From positions 40,648,144 to 40,712,143 of the forward strand of contig CM040745.1 in NCBI GenBank assembly GCA_022829145.1: a stretch of 64,000 nt of DNA. The letters are read 5' to 3'. Each line of letters starts with the position of its first letter. Position 1 is the first letter of the stretch. A program made the translations under genes and the position numbers. The notes under the pieces were generated by a model. That model did no database searches and was not told the DNA's origin. It saw only the letters and a program-made list of their open reading frames with translations. Shown piece by piece: positions 12,370 through 23,874 of this stretch. This stretch comes from Albula goreensis (Eukaryota > Chordata > Actinopteri > Albuliformes > Albulidae).

Positions 12370-12620
12370 TTCATGTGGAGAGTAGAGCTGTACTCATGTA
12401 GTAGGGAAGATGACTTTGCATACACCCCAGATGGTGGGATCCAGGCCTGCCAGCCCACTTCGGGCCTACTCTAATAATGCACTGGATTAAAGGGAGAGGG
12501 AGCCGGGCTCCAGAACATGAAGTGTCACAGCTAATCTGGAGTGTGGCTGGGATGGTTGAATGACCTAGTGGTGATATACATGTAAATGTGTGGGCTATGT
12601 AGATACCTCTCACTCAAGCT
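12370..12620. promoter_or_regulatory. Candidate conserved non-coding block
   Basis: A compact GC-richer stretch without repeats or a coding frame, sitting in AT-rich sequence. It could be a conserved element; there is no direct evidence of function. Confidence 0.15.
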
Positions 12621-13236
12621 TCCTTCACTCCCACACTCTGTGGCAATAGGAAACACGTCCCTACTCAGTAGAGTAAGCTAATTGCTAATTACACTTCAAT
12701 TGCTCTTTAACAGAAGAGTACATCATACGTCAGAAATAAACAAGTACCTAATTTATTTGCCAGAACCCTTTAAAGACTAAAAATAGGGACCATTCAAACC
12801 AAACAGTAAATGAAACAGTATTGTGATGAATTAAAACAGATGGCAGCAGGTTGATCTTGTTATATATTTCCTGTTATGTGGCCTATTATCAAGAGGCCTC
12901 ACATAATATGAAACTGATAATTATTGATAACTCAAATTCTTTCTAATGGCAAGCCCCGGTTCAAAAGTGCATGGCCACTTCTTTAACCTTTAAGTAAACA
13001 ATAATATGCACATAAAGGGAATATCTCTCTCAGATGAATGTTTTCAAACCACTAAAAGTTATTTCACTTAGCACTTTAAACTTTTAGGAACAGTTAGGAA
13101 GTCCAGTTTAAAAAATTGCATACAACCACATTAACAAACAAAACTGTTCCTCACACCGTGTATCAATACCATAAACAGCTCAGTCTTTTCAGTTCTCTGG
13201 AGCTCAGTCCACCTTTAACAGTTTGTGTAACTTTGT

Positions 13237-13856
13237 GCTTCCGTCAGACCTTTGCAGCTCATCCAGAACACTGCTGCTCGTCTGGTCTTCAACCTTCCCA
13301 GATGAACACACGTCACTGCCCTCCGCATCAACCTCCAGTGGCTACCTGTCTCGGCTTGCATCAGATTCAAAACTTTGGTGCTTGCCTTCCAGGGAGTCAA
13401 GGGGACGGCCCCATCCTATCTTCAGAAGATCATCAGACCCTACACGCCTTCCCATTTGCTCTGTTCTGCGTCTTCAGTGCACCTGGAGCCCCCTCCTCTC
13501 CATGCCTGCACTTCCCAGTCTGGCTCTGGCTCCTGCTCAGAACAGCAGATAGTCTGCCCACCTTCAGGCGCAGACTGAAGACTCACCTGTTCAGGATGCA
13601 CCTCTCTCCTTCCCTCCCTTGCTCCCCCACTTAGCCTTCTTAAGAATTGTTGTTGATAGTACTAATTGTTTCTTGTATTGCTTCTTCAACAGGTCATCCA
13701 TAGGGTTTAGTCCATGCTAACCCTACTGGCACTGGAGACTTTTACCCTTCGCTAGCACTTTTAACACCCTTGTCCCAAAATAAAAATGCACTTTGTGTTG
13801 GAAGTCACCCTGGATAAGAGCGTCTGCTAAATGCCTATAATGTAATGTAATGTACA
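13237..13856 (+). mobile_element. 5'-truncated L2-clade LINE, second copy
   Basis: Broken frames show the same L2 C-terminal domain as the copy at 5433: an 'LQLIQNTAARLV' type segment near 13250, 'LQWLPVSACIRFKTLVLAFQGVKG' near 13330-13400, and 'PSYLQKIIRPYTP' at 13410-13450. The 3' UTR ends with GGATAAGAGCGTCTGCTAAA and TGTAATG repeats at about 13812-13856. Frameshifts (for example around 13300) make it inactive. The shared tail places it in the same family as the first copy, but its coding part is more decayed. Confidence 0.8.
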
Positions 13857-15199
13857 AGCAAATCCCACTGGATTCAATCACTTGAAAAAGTCAGTTCCTC
13901 CAGTCAAACACAGTTCCACACTGCCTGTCAAGCACTTTGGCACAAGTGTACTACCTTTTAATTCAGTTTAATGGCGTAAGTCACGTGGCAGGGTAAAAGT
14001 AGGCTACTCACACACCAGACAAGGGAGATTGGAAATATAGCTTAGAGAGAGAGAAAGAGCAACCGCTGATTGTAGCAAAGCCTCTGTTGCTGCAAATCTG
14101 TCGCGTCCACTGTCCAACGTAAAGTCCCAGCTGACAGCTCCAGGTAGCTAATACCTACTTTATCTATTTTGCTGCTAACTGTCTAGCTAAGGAGACAGCT
14201 TCCCTCTAGTGAACGTATAGCTAGCACGTTTTACATTAGCTGGCCAGCAAGTCAAATGAATCTTGTAGAATCTTACACAAACTAAAATATACTTTTTTTA
14301 AATATGTTAACTGTTGTGTTGAATTAAAACGGGAGTTTAATTCAATTCAATTCATTCAGTTTAGTTATAAACGGGAAGTTCACACAGCAGGCTTACTCAA
14401 GTTCACTTTATTAACATGCAGTATCCTTCACACTGGCTATCCTTCTGTAGAGGGCTACATTAGAGGCATGCACTTCATTTACATACTCTAAGTATCAATC
14501 AATAAGAGACCTCCACCACATGTCATTACCAATCAATGACTTGTACACGTACAAATGTACCAAATAAAAAATGACCAAGCATTCCTGTGTGGACAACACC
14601 ACATTAACAACCGTTGTTAATCATCCGTGTCATCTTCAACCCATTGACCAGTGTGGACATCACCAGCTCGCCACCATCTTCTCTCCATTCTCCCTTCCTC
14701 TCTCCTCTCACTACCCCCCACCATGCCATATCCTGATTGGACAAGGGGTATTACATGTGTCCTTAAGCAACAGCAATAGGCAAAAAGAAAACATCCAACA
14801 AATAAAACTAAAATATACTGTGCACAAAATTCCACAGTCCTTTGTGTTCCCTCACATTCAAAACTTTATTCACTCTTGTGTTCGCATGGAGAGCAATACC
14901 ACAAAAACTCATATGGTGATACAGCATTAGGGTCATTCCAAGGTTCACTCTGTCATCCCAAGAGATAGAGAGATAGATCCCCATTGTCTGACAGAATCAG
15001 AGACAGTACAGACCAACTTTTTATTGTTTTTTTATTTCTTATTAAGAGGAGGTGATATGGTTTTGAGTGATGTTTCATTTTGCCAGTGATTTATGGAGGT
15101 TTGTTATCATGGTAATTGTGATTTGTGTTTGGAGTTTTGAGAAGGTATATTGGTAGTTTCAGACAACGTGTACGCAAAAAAAAAAAAGGAAATCATTCA
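13857..15199. other. No gene recognised
   Basis: AT-rich sequence without recognisable coding similarity. Several GCTAGCTA-type words near 14140-14250 are common in fish repeats but define no element here. Confidence 0.45.
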
Positions 15200-16035
15200 C
15201 CGAATTCATTTCATTACAGGTATCAAGAAGATAGTTTTATCTAGTGCGACATACAGTGCAAAGTGCCAAAGTGGGGATAGAGTCTCTGCTGTTCTGATCT
15301 CTGTGGGAAAAGGTATTCCAACAACATGGGGGACAGAACAGTGCCAGAAATTATCCTGGGGTCTGGTTCTTAGTCCAATGAGGGTCAAACAAGCAGGTTG
15401 GCAAGATAGTTGATCCATGCCATGATCTTGTGACTGTGGTCTATGCCAAAAGCAAATTAAGTAACTAAAGAATTTCCTATTTAAGTTGTAAGCCTAGAAT
15501 TAAAGGTATTTTTCAGGTAAATTTCAGTTACATAGGAGAGGAACTTGACATAAAAAGACTCTACCAACTAAAGTGCTTTAGCTCCTTCTCAGAACAATGC
15601 GAAGCACTTTGGTAATGAAGATTTGTTGGGGAATATAAGTGAAGTAGGTCCTTAAGATAAGGAGGTGAAAGCCCATTGGAAGCCTTACAGCAAAGTTAAA
15701 TTTAATGGGTAACCAATGCGAAGAACAGCAATGTGCTCATAGCATTGTTCTAACTTCTAGTTAGAATATGATCAGCTGCATTTTTAACCAGTTTTAATGG
15801 CTTTATAGAGGTATTTGTATATCCTGACAAGAAGGGCATTACATCCAGTCTGGATGTAACAAAAGCATGGACTAATTTCTTTGCATCATGTGCAGACAGA
15901 ATTTTCCTGAGCCATAGATTCCAATGTAGTTCTTGCTTTTACAATTTTTAACCATAGCAACAACTGATTCACAAAACTAAAGGCTATTGTTAATGACAGC
16001 CACCACCTTGGTTCAAGCTGCCTGTTAATTGAATG
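15200..16035 (-). mobile_element. LINE fragment (L2/CR1-like ORF2 C-terminal region), minus strand
   Basis: On the minus strand, about 15900 to 15790 reads 'KLVHAFVTSRLD' followed by 'IKPLKLVKNAADHILTRS'. About 15690-15620 reads 'KASNGLSPPYLKDLLHLYSP', and about 15360-15230 reads 'FPTEIRTAETLSPLWHFALY'. These blocks occur in this order in the post-RT domain of L2-like LINEs. Several stops and frameshifts are present. The TGTAA tail of the other two copies is not seen here, so this is a different subfamily or has lost its 3' end. Confidence 0.7.
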
Positions 16036-16369
16036 ATTGGGAGACAGGTTCCACAAAATTGGGGAATTTTGTTCACAGCCGGTCTGCTGGAGAGTTCAAG
16101 AGAGTCTGTCTGTTGAAGTGATGTAAAGTGGTGTATTTTTTTCCTGTGGATTTTATTGGTTAGTCATGTTCTGAGGCTTGAGACCTTAGAATATATAAAC
16201 ATGTAGAGACACCAACTCCAATAGAAGTCAATGGAGACAACTACAGAACTACTTTTTTTCATGCAATTCATTGTCTTACAATTTTTTTTGGCAGCAGCGA
16301 TTAATGCTGAGTTTTTGTCTTTGCATATGGAATTCATGATAAAATGCATTATTTCAATAATGTCTACAT

Positions 16370-16464
16370 CAGTGGTCCCCAACCTTTTTCAGTCCAAGAT
16401 CTACTTTTGAAATCTACATCCACTCAAGATCCACTATCTTCAACACATGCACACATAAACAAAT

Positions 16465-16503
<39 letters not shown>

Positions 16504-17460
16504 TTCTTAGTGTGATACCTGTGCTTACACAGCATCTGTGACTGCAGTGAAGTCCAAGTCATAATTTGACATTGCCAGTCTTAGACAGTCTGTCAGATGG
16601 ACATCTGTGAGCCATGTGTGATACTTGTTCTTGATTATTTTCATTTGGGAAAAAAGCCATCTCACACAGATATGTAGAACCAAAGTAGGCTTTTACTTTC
16701 AGCACACATGTAGTCAGAAGAGGATACTTCTTTCTGCTTAAAATCCCCCAAAAGACCTTGCCTGAACTTTCAGTTCAATATCACTTTGAATGGTGATGAT
16801 TTTCATGTCAAGTCCACTGCTGTTCAAACATCTGCTGACATGTTGCTGTCAATTCTCCAATGTCCATTTGAAGAAAATAATTCAAGATAAACATGACTAT
16901 ATAGTGCACCTTGTCCACCTCCTGAAAACGTTGATTAAATTCATCTTACAATTTATTTAGGTGCTCACAGAATTGTTTGGGAAGGAGTCATTTCTGTTTG
17001 ACCTGTTTTGAAAAGTGAACAATGCTGTTTTTTTTCCAGCTGAGATGACCACGGGGGCCAGTATAGACTTAAATGAATTGATTGCACTGATCATATGAGA
17101 CAAGTCTCTATTCAGCTCATTCAATCTGAATGTTATGTCTGTAAGAAAAGCCAGGTCAACCAACCAAGCATTATTTGACAGCTCACTATACATCTCATTT
17201 CTTGACTTTAGAAAACTGGTTATTTCAGAGAGGAGGTCTAAAAATCTCAGAAGAACTTTACCTCTACTCAACCATTTTACATCTACATGGAGAATTAGGT
17301 CTACATGCAGTGTCAAGGTCATCAAGCACTGCTTTGAATGGCCGATGTTGCAGCGCTGAAAGTAAAAAGAGAGAAAAAATGAAACCAATGGAAAAAGCAA
17401 ACAAACGGAAAATAATCCCAATTTTCCGCTGGTGACAGAGATCCTGCAGCAGAGGGAGAG
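16370..17460 (-). mobile_element. hAT transposon remnant: 3' end and C-terminal half of a ZBED5/GTF2IRD2-like transposase
   Basis: The left edge at 16370 begins CAGTGGTCCCCAACC, a typical hAT terminal repeat. On the minus strand, 17421-16957 is open and contains 'VDVKWLSRGKVLLRFLDLLSEI', 'WLVDLAFLTDITFRLNELN' and 'FKSILAPVVISAGKK', matching the transposase domain shared by domesticated ZBED5 and GTF2IRD2 relatives. Further blocks in other frames, 'SQMKIIKNKYHTWLTDVHL' near 16640-16600, are the C-terminal dimerisation region. The 5' half and right terminal repeat are absent, and a solo LTR lies at 17539. A CA repeat interrupts the 3' end. Confidence 0.75.
16466..16501. repeat. (CA)n microsatellite
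   Basis: About 17 uninterrupted CA units near the 3' end of the hAT remnant. Confidence 0.95.
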
Positions 17461-17533
17461 GGCCAGCTGGAGAGAACAGTGACATTACGAAGCACAAGCA
17501 GAGGAACAGCAGTGGTGTCATGCACATATGTGA

Positions 17534-18076
17534 GGTTTTGTCACGAATCAGGCAGGAACTCAAGCGCAGACCAGGATAAAAAATAGCATTAATTTATTTG
17601 GCAGCCAAAATACAAAAATCAGAGTCGGGCAACAGCAGGGTCAAAACCAGGGAGACACGGCAAAAGTACAAAAACACAGTCCAACAGCAAATTTGAGAGG
17701 CAGACAGGCAAGGGTCGAAGCAGGTGAGCACAGCAAACAATCCAGAGCACAATCCAAAAGGCACAAAGTCAAAAAACAGGCACAGGTCACAGCAAAGGGC
17801 CAGGCAGAAACATAGAGGGAAAGGCTGGTTGCAAAACAGGAAAAACACTAAGACAAACTGGCAGCAAACAAGCAAACAAACAGGGAATAGATACAGGACT
17901 AACGAGCAACAAGACGCAGGTGAGCACACGGGCAGGTGAAACAAACCGACAATCAAACAGAAAGGTAAGGAACAGTGGGTGGGACAGACACACAGGGGAA
18001 ACGAAAACAAAAGCGCATGGCATGGAATGAAAACAAAAACAAAAGCAGGCTAAGTGGCTGACGGCATGACAGGTTT
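17534..18076 (-). mobile_element. Solo LTR (gypsy-type) with 5-bp target duplication GGTTT
   Basis: The element spans 17539-18071 and has inverted ends TGTCA...TGACA. It is flanked by a perfect 5-bp direct repeat GGTTT at 17534-17538 and 18072-18076, as left by retroviral-type integration. On the minus strand an AATAAA polyadenylation signal lies near 17597, about 60 bp before the LTR end, so the LTR is in minus orientation. No internal region is attached; recombination between two LTRs of a full element would explain this. The intact duplication means no later rearrangement at the edges. A related, more decayed copy lies at about 52045-52570. Confidence 0.85.
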
Positions 18077-20077
18077 CTTTTTGTGTTGCCTACCTGCTTG
18101 TCTGGGTTCAGGGAAGGGAGGATGAGAGTGGGCAGAAGGGCAGGGGAAGAAGGCATGTTGGGGGTGGTACAGAGAATCTACATCTCTCCTTTTTTTATTA
18201 GAATTAAGTCTCTGTATTAATGGTTCTAGAAGAGTTTAGGCGTTTGGCTTTTTATCAGGCTTGAGGCAAATGAAGAGAAAAGGTTTTGTTATACGTCATT
18301 AAGATTTAGAAGTTCATATAGTCCTCACTACTATGAATTGTGGGAATGCAGGGATCATTCACCTGGGAGTCTTGAGATGGGTGTTTAAATCTCAGCCTCT
18401 ATAGGGGCCAGAGATACAAACCATGTAGGGTGTCAGCTGGCTAAAGGTTCATTAGTTCATTGGTCAGCTGGGTGCCTGTGGGTGCAAGAACCAAACATGC
18501 ACTAACTGTGTAATCCTCCAACGATTTGTGTGATTGGTGGCATGCCAGGAGCGTGAAGCGAGGAAAAGAAGTGAGGGCCAGTTATCATGAGCTGGGGGAA
18601 CCATGTGCCACAGCTTCCTCCTCCTGAGACAGCAGGTTGCAATGTTGGGATTGTGTTTGTTTTCCTCTAGTAAATACAAATATATGTTAGCTTTGAGGGC
18701 ATGATAAATTTAATTCAAGTTTCTGCTTGACTTGTGTAGCAGAGAGTGTTGTAATTCCACTTGCCATGACCCTGTTGTATGTCTCGCTTCCCACTAGGAT
18801 GTCCTCGTGCCCCTCAGCAGACTTACGTAGTAAGCCCTCCAACTCTTTTCCCAGTCTGCTGACACTGTCCCAGCGGTAGGTAGCCTAATTTGTAAGCATC
18901 TTTACAAAATGTCATATATTGTTAAATGACATTAATAATTGTATTTCATAAAATGTACATATGTAAAATATATCACAGTAAGCTAACGTATGGTATTTTT
19001 GCTTTACCTCAGGTTAGCTTTATATCCGGCCAGCTATATAGCCATCACAAGCTGTTGCCAATTATTTTATTTTTGGTTTTAGTGTGTATGGTGTTTCCAT
19101 AACTATAACTGCAAGAGTTCTGACAGTCGCCTTTGAGTATCAGGTACATAGTGTCTGCTGACACTATCCCAGTGTGTGTATGGGGTTTCCATAACTTTAA
19201 CTGTGAGAGTTCTGACGATCTCCTCTGTCTATCAGGGCTATCATTGCAGCTGTGGTGACAATAAACAACAGATGCCAAAGACAATTCTGAGGACTGATCA
19301 CTTACTACACAATGCAGAGCAGAGTGCAGCCACACACCGTTACAGCTGGTGCCATGATCGCTCCCTCATTCATCATCCAGCTGACAGATCAAAGAATTTG
19401 CTGGCGAGCAGAGGTAGGATCGGGTTGTCTGTTTGTAGTTGGTATGGTGACGTCATTATGCGGCTGGGGGACTGTCAATATTTGTTCGAATTAATGGACT
19501 TTGGAATAATATAAATGAATAGAGTAATTAGCTAATGAATTGATCAACAAGTAGATAAACAGTTTGTTGCATTGTTGATGATATTGACAGTGTTTTGAAT
19601 GTTTTATCTTCATTTTTGAGATTACAATTTTTTTGAAGATTTATTTAAAAGGATTTTTTAAAATCGGAACATAAATAGCTCGCATTTTTTTACAGGTGCT
19701 GGCAGAGGGAGAGGCATTCTGATTTTAACCCCTACGACTCCAGTGGGTGAATTTACGAGGGGTGGGCTCATTACCTCAACACCTATTATTGAACACAATT
19801 CTAAAACAGCATTACAATGCAACAGATGTTTCTATGGGCACAGGTCCAAGAAATATATCAATCAACCTGATAGCTGACAGTAGCTAAACAGATAGGAAGC
19901 AGTATTGGGGAAAATATTGTGAACCACCTGGAGTCTCGGGTTTTGGGGAACTCCAGACACAGAGAGTCAGATGCTGAAATTGGTTACAACAGGTGTGTAG
20001 ATTTTTCAAAAGTTGCAAGGGCCTAACTTTCGTGGTGAATAAAATCAAAACTAAAGGCCAGATAATGAAGATTTTGC
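18077..20077. other. No gene recognised; one local duplication
   Basis: AT-rich sequence without recognised coding blocks. A segment of about 62 bp (TGTGTATGGTGTTTCCATAA onward) occurs at about 19083 and again at about 19173, and a related CTGCTGACACTGTCCCAG word occurs at about 18857 and 19156. This indicates a local duplication about 90 bp in step. Confidence 0.5.
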
Positions 20078-20790
20078 TTGAGAAATATTATTTATAGCCT
20101 GATAAGTAAAATAGATGAGACTTTGCTAAATGTCAGAGGTTTCCTTTTAACAACAATTCAGCGACACAGTGATCTCCTGCAGCCCCCAGCAGACTTTTAC
20201 ACCACACTGACCTTACACAGGGAGTCTCCTGTTAACTACTGGATCAATCTGAACAAGGCCATTGATATTGAAGAGGGGGGAATGAAGAGACAAGGAAAAT
20301 CTGTTGACAACCCCTCTCGATAAGTAACAGCGATGTTTATTCACCACTGCCCTGATCCCGAGCTAGCTTTGATATTCAGGTGTAAGCCAGTGGAGGAGTG
20401 GTCAGCGATTGAAGTGCAGGTGAGGCTCGATGAGTACCACAGAGAGTACAGGCCTCTGCAGCAACGGCATTCACAACATGCTGTTACCGTAAGCTCTCCT
20501 GTTAGGCCCACAGGGACACTACACACATTTCATCAAGCCACGGAGAGAACCGTAGCACAGGCTCCATCCCCGGCTCCCACACAAACCACTGAATGCCAGT
20601 CCTCAGACCATGTGATCAGCCTGCTACAGCGGTTACTTGAGCAGAGCTCCGCCGTGCGGTCTGGGCCATCTCAGCCCAGCAGAGACGAAGAGACGGTGGC
20701 AATAACAGAGCTGGAGGTCCATGCCAGATCTGTGGAGATGCACATCACAACACTGTTTCCCACTGTCAGGCTCGTCGCCTGAGATGATGC
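20078..20790 (+). pseudogene. Ty3/gypsy gag fossil
   Basis: The frames 20078-20323 and 20333-20782 read as a teleost gypsy capsid region: 'SPVNYWINLNKAID' with 'MKRQGKSVDN', then 'MFIHHCPDPELALIFRCKPVEEWSAIEVQVRLDE'. A proline/threonine-rich linker and 'ISLLQRLLEQSS' follow. A stop separates the two frames. No CCHC knuckle is seen. The protease and RT pieces downstream lie in the order expected for one element, so this is probably the 5' half of the same insertion. Confidence 0.65.
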
Positions 20791-21633
20791 TGATTTTGAA
20801 TCTGTTTACATCAAATTTTGTGATTCCGTTAAAGATATGGCAAATGACAATCTGTTGAATTCAAAGCCATGCATGATAGTGGATCCATGGCCTGCATCTT
20901 GAGCTCTTGTGCACTGTCTTTGCTTGAGACAGTACTTGCCCCTGATTCTGTGTCTCTCACTTCAGGCACTCCGATTCGTTGTGGAGACCTGAAGACGAGC
21001 CCTCAGGGAGTATGTGTTCTCCAGTTGAAGGTTTTCAATTTCTGTGTCTCAGAACCAACTCTCATTGAAGATGGACTGACTGATAACCGCAAATGAGTAG
21101 AGCAATGTCATTTAACATCTCATCCGTGCAATGAAAACATCAGGAGAGTTCTGGGAAAGATGTCAAGCTCAAACTTGAATGAGGATGAGGGGGAGGCCTT
21201 ACTGCAGCTCTTGTCAAATGTGGATAAGTGGAGAGAGGGACCCACACCTGAAAATGTGGGGACGGTCAAACTCAACCACGCTGTCACACTGGAACCCTGG
21301 CAGGGACATGTGGGGAAAGTTGCCTGGTGATGTGTGTCTCTCTGCCAGAAGCACAGTCATGGTAGAGCTTATGAAAGCACTTACAGTGCCGAAAACTGTA
21401 TTAGCGAGCTGATGTTTTTTTCTTGGTTTGCTCTAGAAGATTTTGACACTGAGCACCTTAACATGTATGACAGACGAACAGCTGACATTCAGTGCAGTGT
21501 AGCAAAGGGTGGTAGCCTGACTGACTGTAGCAGTGTGAAGAGTCTGACCATTGAAAGCAACTGTTCTCCACACAAACCTAGTAGCTCACTACTATGTGAG
21601 GACTTATGACTGCAGGACATTGACTGTAACCAG
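20791..21633 (+). pseudogene. Ty3/gypsy protease and pre-RT region, broken
   Basis: Around 20870 a 'DSGSMACILSS' block matches the active-site DSG of retroviral-type aspartic proteases. The remainder to about 21610 is open only in short pieces and lies where the protease-RT linker belongs. Stops and frameshifts abound. Confidence 0.5.
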
Positions 21634-22350
21634 TTGTCTCCATTCTGGAAGGGGAACTTAGCTGACTTGCTGGCTAAATATGAGTCAGTCCTCTCACGCC
21701 ATAGCTTGGGCTATGCTAAAGCCAAGGTTTCTGTCCATCGCATTCACCTTAGTGACACCAAGCCATTCAGACAGCCCTATCGTAGCCTCTCTCCCTCACA
21801 CTATCAGAAGCTCTGTGTTGCTTTGAATGAGATGGAGGATCATGACATAATTAGAAAGTCTACCAGTGAAAACGCATCACCTCTTTGTGATGGCCTGGAA
21901 GAAGAATGGTGACTTGCGGCTGCGCACAGACTTTCTCTGGCTAAATGCACACACTGTGAAAGATGCTCACCCACTCCAGGCAGAGTGGGGGCAATGCATT
22001 CTTCTCCACAATGGATCTGACCTCTGGGTATTACGATATGGAGGTGCATGAAGGGGATAGGAAGTTCACTGCATTCACATCACCTTTTGGGTTGAATGAA
22101 TACAACAGGGGCTGTGTCCTGCAATCTTCATGAAAGGATGATGAGTATCTTTGGTGATCAAAATTTCTTGACCCTTCTCTGTTATCTTGATGATGTCCTT
22201 GTCTTTGCTCCCAATGAACAGCTTGCTTTGCAGCGACTTGAAATGGTATTTCAGAGGCTTAAATCACACAATCTGAAGCCGGCCCAGAAGAGTTGTCACT
22301 TCATGCAGTCATCAGTGAAGTTCTTATGTTATATTGTGAGCAAAGATTAG
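21634..22350 (+). pseudogene. Ty3/gypsy reverse transcriptase fossil
   Basis: Frame 21634-21912 contains 'HRIHLSDTKPFRQPYRSLSPSHY' and 'LNEMEDHDIIRKSTSENASP'. A second frame near 21880-21960 has 'WKKNGDLRLRTDF'. After another shift, 22096-22350 contains 'DQNFLTLLCYLDDVLVFAPN' with the catalytic YLDD and 'RLKSHNLKPAQKSCHFM'. At least three frame changes separate them. RNase H and integrase were not recognised downstream, so the insertion is 3'-truncated or decayed beyond recognition. Confidence 0.75.
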
Positions 22351-22954
22351 AGCCATTGTCAAAAGCAGCTGAGAGATCCAAAAGAGCTAAAATAGATAGC
22401 TGTCCAGTATCAGCTGACTGTAGAAGGTCACTGCAAACCCTCTCACAGGGTAAATCTTCCGCACAACCCTGGATAGTGCCAAATGATTTGGGATCAAAAT
22501 GTATGCCAGTTCATAGACCAGTACGCCAACCAAACGGGAAACCAAAACCCACAGGTGTGTTCATAATCTCACGCTGAATCTGATGCAGTAACCAGGGCTC
22601 GAGTTGAGGGGTATGCCATCCACCTTAGAGAAAATCTTGACCACAACTATCCCCCTTGTAAAATGGCCTTTTCCCCTCCCATCCCCTATGCTTTAATGGA
22701 ATTATCTATGCAATTTATCGCCTAATCGCGAAAAGATGAAACCTCAGCAATATTTACCACTGCCTATATGCCTACGTCCGCACACCTGAGTGACTCAACA
22801 GGACGAGGCCCTTGTGTCCTACTGGTTACAAATTAACAACAGATCCCGAATTTAGCAGACCAATACAAACAGTTTCTGCTTTCACACTCCGTAATCGTTC
22901 ATGAGTCCATTCCAGTGGTCTTAGATTGGCATGATCAACACCGCGGTTAAGATA
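22351..22954. other. No gene recognised
   Basis: Sequence between the gypsy RT and the hAT element. It may be further decayed retrotransposon, but nothing diagnostic is visible. Confidence 0.4.
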
Positions 22955-23874
22955 CTTTACAGCAGGGGTCGGGAACCTATGGCTCGCGAGCCATATATGG
23001 CTCTTTCGATGACTGCATATGGCTCTCAGAAAAATTTTAGCCAACAATTCTTAGCACAGTAAGTAATGAAGAAAAATTTTAGCCTCCAGCCGCTTACTTC
23101 CGCAGTAGGATACATTGATGGCTGCGTTCCAATACTCAAATTTGTCTCCTCCTTTCCTCCCCTCCTTGATGTAACATAAAAATTTGTATAAGGAATAAAT
23201 AAACTTACCGCAACATAAACTCACTCAATTTTACGTTGCTAAAATTACCATTCCAAATCAAAAACGTGAATATATCTCATCAATGTGGATATGTTTGAAA
23301 ACGCAAAACAACAGTTTTCCTTTTCCCTTTATTGTAAATTACTGTACAATACTGAAGGATAAGTGCCAGAACAGTAAACAGTGGATGACTGTTTACTGTT
23401 CTGGCACTTATCCTTCAGTTTTGGTAAATCCCTTGTCATGTTTTAGAAATTTTCGATGGTGAAATATTCAGTGGGATTGACTTTTAATCTGAATGGCCGT
23501 GAGCACAATGATGTCACCCAGAAATGTGAAAAGACTTCCGCGGTAGGATCCATCAATGTATCCTTCGTTTGGAGGAAAGGAGGAAACGAGAAAGGAGGAA
23601 AGGAGAAGGCAAGATTTCGTTTTGGAACAGTGGAGGGAAGGAGGACACACAATCAGTTTCCGAGGCACATAGGAAAGGAGGAGGCAAATTTGAGTATTGG
23701 AATGCAGCCGATGTGACAAATTCAGCCGTGAACATGGAGGAGGAGAGTGCTTGACAGTCGGTACGGATGTGTCCACCCCGTCAACAACCCGTATGGCTCT
23801 CATGGAAATAATTTTTAAATATTTGGCTTTTATGGCTCTCCCAGCCAAAAAGGTTCCCGACCCCTGCTTTACAG
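22955..23874. mobile_element. Non-autonomous hAT element with perfect 8-bp target duplication
   Basis: The element spans 22963-23866 (904 bp). Its ends are 16-bp inverted repeats CAGGGGTCGGGAACCT. It is flanked by a perfect 8-bp direct repeat CTTTACAG at 22955-22962 and 23867-23874, the hallmark of hAT transposition. Subterminal 'ATGGCTCT' words recur near both ends. No transposase is encoded, so mobility would have depended on an enzyme elsewhere. The intact duplication and inverted repeats suggest one of the younger insertions in the window. It contains a large foldback sequence (next entry). Confidence 0.9.
23109..23712. repeat. Foldback (snap-back) sequence nested in the hAT element
   Basis: The middle of the hAT element is a large inverted repeat. 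Its centre is a perfect hairpin with 31-bp arms at 23351-23381 and 23389-23419 and a 7-nt loop. Its outer arms match as well: the segment from about 23121 (GGCTGCGTTCCAATACTCAA) is the inverse of the segment ending about 23707. The space between is rich in GGAGGAAAGGA-type purine repeats on the right and the pyrimidine counterpart on the left. It could be a foldback MITE that inserted into the hAT element, or a rearranged internal region. Confidence 0.75.

Larger units (their letters stand above)
6594..13236. other. Long gene-free stretch; possible regulatory blocks
   Basis: No exon, transposase or retrotransposon domain is recognisable. The sequence is AT-rich and low in complexity in places (8775-8870 is rich in ATT/ATC triplets). 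Paired AP-1-type sites lie at 10240-10254, a degenerate tandem repeat at 10468-10600, and two GC-richer, non-repetitive blocks with homeodomain-type sites at about 11480-12010 and 12370-12620. These are listed separately. Confidence 0.5.

Noticed and set aside
17594-18023. Hydrophobic 138-codon minus-strand frame resembling a membrane protein
   Set aside because: It lies wholly inside the solo LTR; the cysteine/leucine/phenylalanine-rich product comes from the pyrimidine-rich LTR strand.
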